This document shows, one piece after another, positions 61,461-64,000 of a stretch of DNA of 64,000 nucleotides. The stretch comes from JBBKXR01 sp037969585 (lineage in GTDB: Bacteria > Verrucomicrobiota > Verrucomicrobiia > Verrucomicrobiales > DEV007): the NCBI GenBank assembly GCA_037969585.1, contig JBBKXR010000160.1, positions 18,515-82,514 of the forward strand. Direction: 5' to 3'. Each line of letters begins with the position of its first letter. Position 1 is the stretch's first letter. The position numbers and the translations under genes are program-made. The notes under the pieces were generated by a model that was not told the DNA's origin, made no database searches, and saw only the letters and a program-made list of their open reading frames with translations.

Positions 61461-62903
61461 TTAAGCTGTTTCAAATTCCACCACCGCGTCCGGCAGTTCC
61501 CGACCGATGTCGTCGACGCGATAACCGAAGCCATCGCCGCTCAGCGTGGAAAAATCGAGCACGCCGCCGCGGCGTTGAAACAGTCCCGGATGAATCGCCT
61601 GTTCGGTCAGTGATGCCTCGGGATAAAACTGCATGGCGTTGCTCTCGACACCCATGATGGTGCCCGCGCGCGCGGCGAGCAGCACATGCGGCACCTGGGA
61701 GAGCATCGGGTTGGTCAAGTCCTGCACCATCAGCGTCATGCCGTGCGCTTTGGCCCAGCACAGACTGAGCAGTGCTCCGGTCTGGGTCTTGCAGGTCTTG
61801 AGCGCGACACCGGTCCAACCGAGCTTGCGACCCATCCTGACAAAGCTCCAATCGTGTGCGCTCTCGTCCATGAACAGCGGCTTGCGCGCGCTGCACGAGT
61901 GAACGTCGATCTGATTGGCTTCGAGGTCGTGGGGAAAGGGCTGCTCAACGTACAAGATCATGCCGTGAATGCGCGGCGTGGTATCGCGAAGTTCATCGAC
62001 GATGCCGTTGACGTAGTCCGGTTCGGTGACCGTGCAGTTGAAGTCGGTGGTCAGCCATTCGACACCTTCTTCGATAGCGATTTCGCCGATCCGCTTGAGT
62101 CTTTCGAAATCCCAGTCGCGGTCGTTGCCGCGCAGTTTCACTTTCAAACAGTTCAGTCCATCTTGGCGAATCCAGTCGCGCAACAGCACCGGATAACCGT
62201 CGTCCGGTTCGTCACCGGTCAGCTCTTTTTCATCGATCGGATCCAGTCCACCGACCAGATGCCAAACGGCGAGCTTCGAGTCGGCCGGCGCATCGACCAG
62301 GAAGTCCGCCGGATACTTTCCGTCGAAACAAACTGCCGCACCCTCGGCGGCCTGAAGGTAGTGACTCAAGTCGCGGCTTAGGTAATCAGCGTTGTAAGTG
62401 TCGTAGACTTCTTTGCCGTGCAGCTTGGCGTAGGCATCGTGAGCGGCGATGTCGAACAGCGAAAAACATACCAGCGCTCCGAGGTGCGGCAGCGCAGCGT
62501 CGGTGGCGCGGTCGGCGTTGAATTTATCCTGCTCCGTTTCGAGCGGTCCTTCGATAAATTCGTGACCGATCTCAAAGGCGTGACCGCTGCCGTCGAATTC
62601 ACGGTAGGCACTTGCCAGCTGCACGCAGAAGTCTTTCATCGCCTGCTCGCGATCGGCGAAACTCACCGTCGCCGACGGCCAAACCCAACCGGCGCTGAGC
62701 GGAGTCTCGCCCCAACCCTCGGCCGTATTGCCGTTGGTATCTTCGACCCGGACGCAAGTGCGGGCGCAGGTGACGCTGGTCAAAACCTGGCTGCCAAACT
62801 TGAGCGGCACGCGCATTTCCACCGGCAGGAAATACAAGCTGACATCAGTGATGCGAACCGCGCGGTCAGCGGCGGATGAAGAAGAAGAAGCGGAATCGGA
62901 CAT
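61461..62903 (-). CDS. enolase-superfamily enzyme (mandelate racemase/muconate lactonizing group)
   Basis: 480 residues, long for the family. Capping domain about 15-160. The barrel carries LNCLKVKLRGN (K-x-K base), metal ligands in TTDFNCTV (Asp), MILYVEQPF (Glu) and FMDESAHDW (Asp-Glu), and VALKTCKTQTGALL (second lysine). This resembles the MR/MLE subgroup that abstracts a proton alpha to a carboxylate: dehydratases, racemases and cycloisomerases of sugar acids or amino acids. Substrate is unknown; gntK nearby makes a sugar-acid link possible but unproven. Confidence 0.85.
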   Translation of the reverse strand: MSDSASSSSSAADRAVRITDVSLYFLPVEMRVPLKFGSQVLTSVTCARTCVRVEDTNGNTAEGWGETPLSAGWVWPSATVSFADREQAMKDFCVQLASAYREFDGSGHAFEIGHEFIEGPLETEQDKFNADRATDAALPHLGALVCFSLFDIAAHDAYAKLHGKEVYDTYNADYLSRDLSHYLQAAEGAAVCFDGKYPADFLVDAPADSKLAVWHLVGGLDPIDEKELTGDEPDDGYPVLLRDWIRQDGLNCLKVKLRGNDRDWDFERLKRIGEIAIEEGVEWLTTDFNCTVTEPDYVNGIVDELRDTTPRIHGMILYVEQPFPHDLEANQIDVHSCSARKPLFMDESAHDWSFVRMGRKLGWTGVALKTCKTQTGALLSLCWAKAHGMTLMVQDLTNPMLSQVPHVLLAARAGTIMGVESNAMQFYPEASLTEQAIHPGLFQRRGGVLDFSTLSGDGFGYRVDDIGRELPDAVVEFETA

Positions 62904-62963
62904 GGATGAGTAGTTGTCCGTTTGGTAGCCCGTTGCCGATCTCGGGTCAAGGACCGGTCATCC

Positions 62964-63356
62964 TCAGAGCAGCGTCAGATGTTTGCGCAGCTCGTTTTCA
63001 AAGGCCCGCCGAATCGTGCCTTTGAAAGCGTAGAGGGTCGGCTCGAGTTCCATGCGCACGCACAGGCAGCCGTCGGTGCATTGCACGCATGCGTCGAAAA
63101 ATTTGCCCTGAATGGAAACATCTGCGTTTTCCCAAACGACCTGCCAGTTGTACTTGGAAACAATTTCGCTCTCGATAGCGCGCAATTTGTTGGTGACATC
63201 GGCCGGAGCCTCGCTGGTAATAAACGTCCACTCGACCACTTTGCGGTCGGACTCGGCCCCACGTGCTGAACGCTGCGAAACAAGGAGAAGCGCCAGAATC
63301 ATCATCACGAGGTAAGCGATCAGTTGGCAGTGGCGGTCGGTAAATCTGGCGTTCAT
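62964..63356 (-). CDS. unknown small exported protein
   Basis: 130 residues. A hydrophobic segment at about 12-28 (LIAYLVMMILALLLVS) acts as signal or anchor, with a possible cleavage near SARGA. The mature part has strands VVEWTFITSEA and WQVVWENADVSI and a cysteine cluster ACVQCTDGCLCV, then a basic helical end (GTIRRAFENELRKHL). No family recognised. It precedes the enolase-superfamily gene on the same strand by about 60 bases. The 170-base gap to the next gene is AT-rich and unannotated. Confidence 0.62.
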   Translation of the reverse strand: MNARFTDRHCQLIAYLVMMILALLLVSQRSARGAESDRKVVEWTFITSEAPADVTNKLRAIESEIVSKYNWQVVWENADVSIQGKFFDACVQCTDGCLCVRMELEPTLYAFKGTIRRAFENELRKHLTLL

Positions 63357-63526
63357 GGCGATAATTGGTTGGCTGGAAGGTGAGAATTCAGTGGGACATC
63401 ACCGAACCAGACAGCGTGATTGGGTAGACTTGCTCAATTCTTCGAAAAATGAGCCTGCCGATCCGGGTAAACACCGATTAATATTTTTTAACTGGCTAAA
63501 ATATTAGTTTAACACTATTGTCCGCT

Positions 63527-64000
63527 ATGACCAAAGAACGAAGCCCCCGATTTCCCTTTGTGCCGCTGCGCGCCGCACTGAACCATCTGGCAAAACTCCA
63601 CGAAGCGGCCCCCAATGACGGCATCAAGCGTCCCGATGCCATTAAGGCTCTCGGCTTTGACAAGCCCAACGGGCGCGTTCATCGCTTGGTCGCTGCCATG
63701 CGCGGTTACGGATTGATCGATGTTGTAGAAAAAGGTGTGTTTGCCGTCACTCCGCTCGGCAAGCGATTGCTGAAAGATCCTCAATCTCGCGCCAACGGTC
63801 CCTGGTTGGCTGCTGCCCGCGAGGCGGTGCTGACGCCGCCGATGTTCCGTAATCTTTGGCGACGTGCCCGGGATCTCGATCGCGACCAACTGGTCGAAGC
63901 CTTGCTGCAACGTGAATTCACTGAACAGGGCGCCGAAAAGGCCGCCGAAGTGTTCACCCGCAATCGCCAGATTGCCGGCCTCGATGACATGCCCGAAGGT
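63527..64000 (+). CDS. winged-helix protein, DUF5343-like, cut by the window end
   Basis: 158 residues visible, open to the end of the window. The first 90 residues read as a winged helix: FPFVPLRAALNHLAKLHEAA, DAIKALGFDKPNGRVHRLVA, then GYGLIDVVEKGVFAVTPLGK (wing). The arrangement of an N-terminal PFVPLRAAL strand and a HTH with a turn GLID recalls DUF5343 proteins, a presumed DNA-binding family. The start ATG 63527 follows an AT-rich leader containing ATATTAGTTTA, the same 11-mer as in dyad copy 2 (63501-63511). The rest is not in view. Confidence 0.65.
   Translation, partial: MTKERSPRFPFVPLRAALNHLAKLHEAAPNDGIKRPDAIKALGFDKPNGRVHRLVAAMRGYGLIDVVEKGVFAVTPLGKRLLKDPQSRANGPWLAAAREAVLTPPMFRNLWRRARDLDRDQLVEALLQREFTEQGAEKAAEVFTRNRQIAGLDDMPEG

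Overview
The window looks like chromosomal DNA of a free-living Verrucomicrobiota bacterium, possibly of the Opitutae. The pointers are formylglycine-type sulfatases, a TAT-exported Gfo/Idh/MocA oxidoreductase, a CehA/McbA-type metallohydrolase, a YHYH protein and a lone prepilin-like protein. Intergenic repeats of a kind common in Planctomycetes and Verrucomicrobia fit too. The placement is inference from gene style; no rRNA is present. There is no prophage, integrative element or CRISPR array. One solitary RayT/IS200-like transposase is the only mobile-type gene.

Layout. 1-4.2 kb: end of an OvoA-type methyltransferase, an M3 oligopeptidase, a DUF3592-like protein and an AlbA_2 protein. 4.2-11 kb: a histone-deacetylase-family amidohydrolase, then the aspartate-family genes hom, thrC and lysC, interrupted by a secreted protein with seven tandem C-x2-C-x7-C-x2-C units. 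11-18.6 kb: L,D-transpeptidase, orphan histidine kinase, PilZ-like protein, metF, parvulin isomerase, ABC-2 permease, VF530 protein and tRNA-Pro. 18.9-26.2 kb: RayT, thrS (no TGS domain), infC (AUC start), HAD phosphatase, sulfatase, tRNA-His and rnc. 26.2-26.5 kb: an AT-rich spacer with DnaA-box-like sequences. 26.5-30 kb: leftward run ending in GT9, with miaB at its head. 30-36 kb: XerD-like recombinase, LysR regulator with a histone-H1-like tail, HAD, PHP phosphatase, an unknown exported protein with a strong terminator, and a prepilin-like protein.

36-43.6 kb (leftward): Gfo/Idh oxidoreductase, a sulfatase remnant, YpfJ-like metallopeptidase, serine hydrolase and the pyruvate dehydrogenase genes E1-alpha, E1-beta and E2. 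E3 (lpd) lies 16 kb away at 59 kb. 43.7-47.4 kb: mnmG, a GmhB-like phosphatase and ribD, carrying three parS-like palindromes within 2.3 kb. This suggests an origin-proximal centromere region, though parA, parB and dnaA are not in the window. 47.4-64 kb: unknown membrane-anchored protein, CehA-like metallohydrolase, GT-C-like membrane protein, HAD-IIA, PdeM-like phosphoesterase, lysS, YHYH protein, EF-hand sulfatase, lpd, gluconokinase, an enolase-superfamily enzyme, small unknowns and the start of a winged-helix protein.

Most genes are housekeeping: aspartate-family amino acids, folate C1, riboflavin, translation, tRNA modification and pyruvate oxidation. The parts least explained by known families are the 32-cysteine secreted repeat protein with an open frame beyond its stop, the parS cluster, the LysR with a histone-like tail, and a family of CCGG-centred dyads in five intergenic regions. 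No whole undescribed multi-gene system could be shown; the cysteine-repeat protein is the best single candidate.
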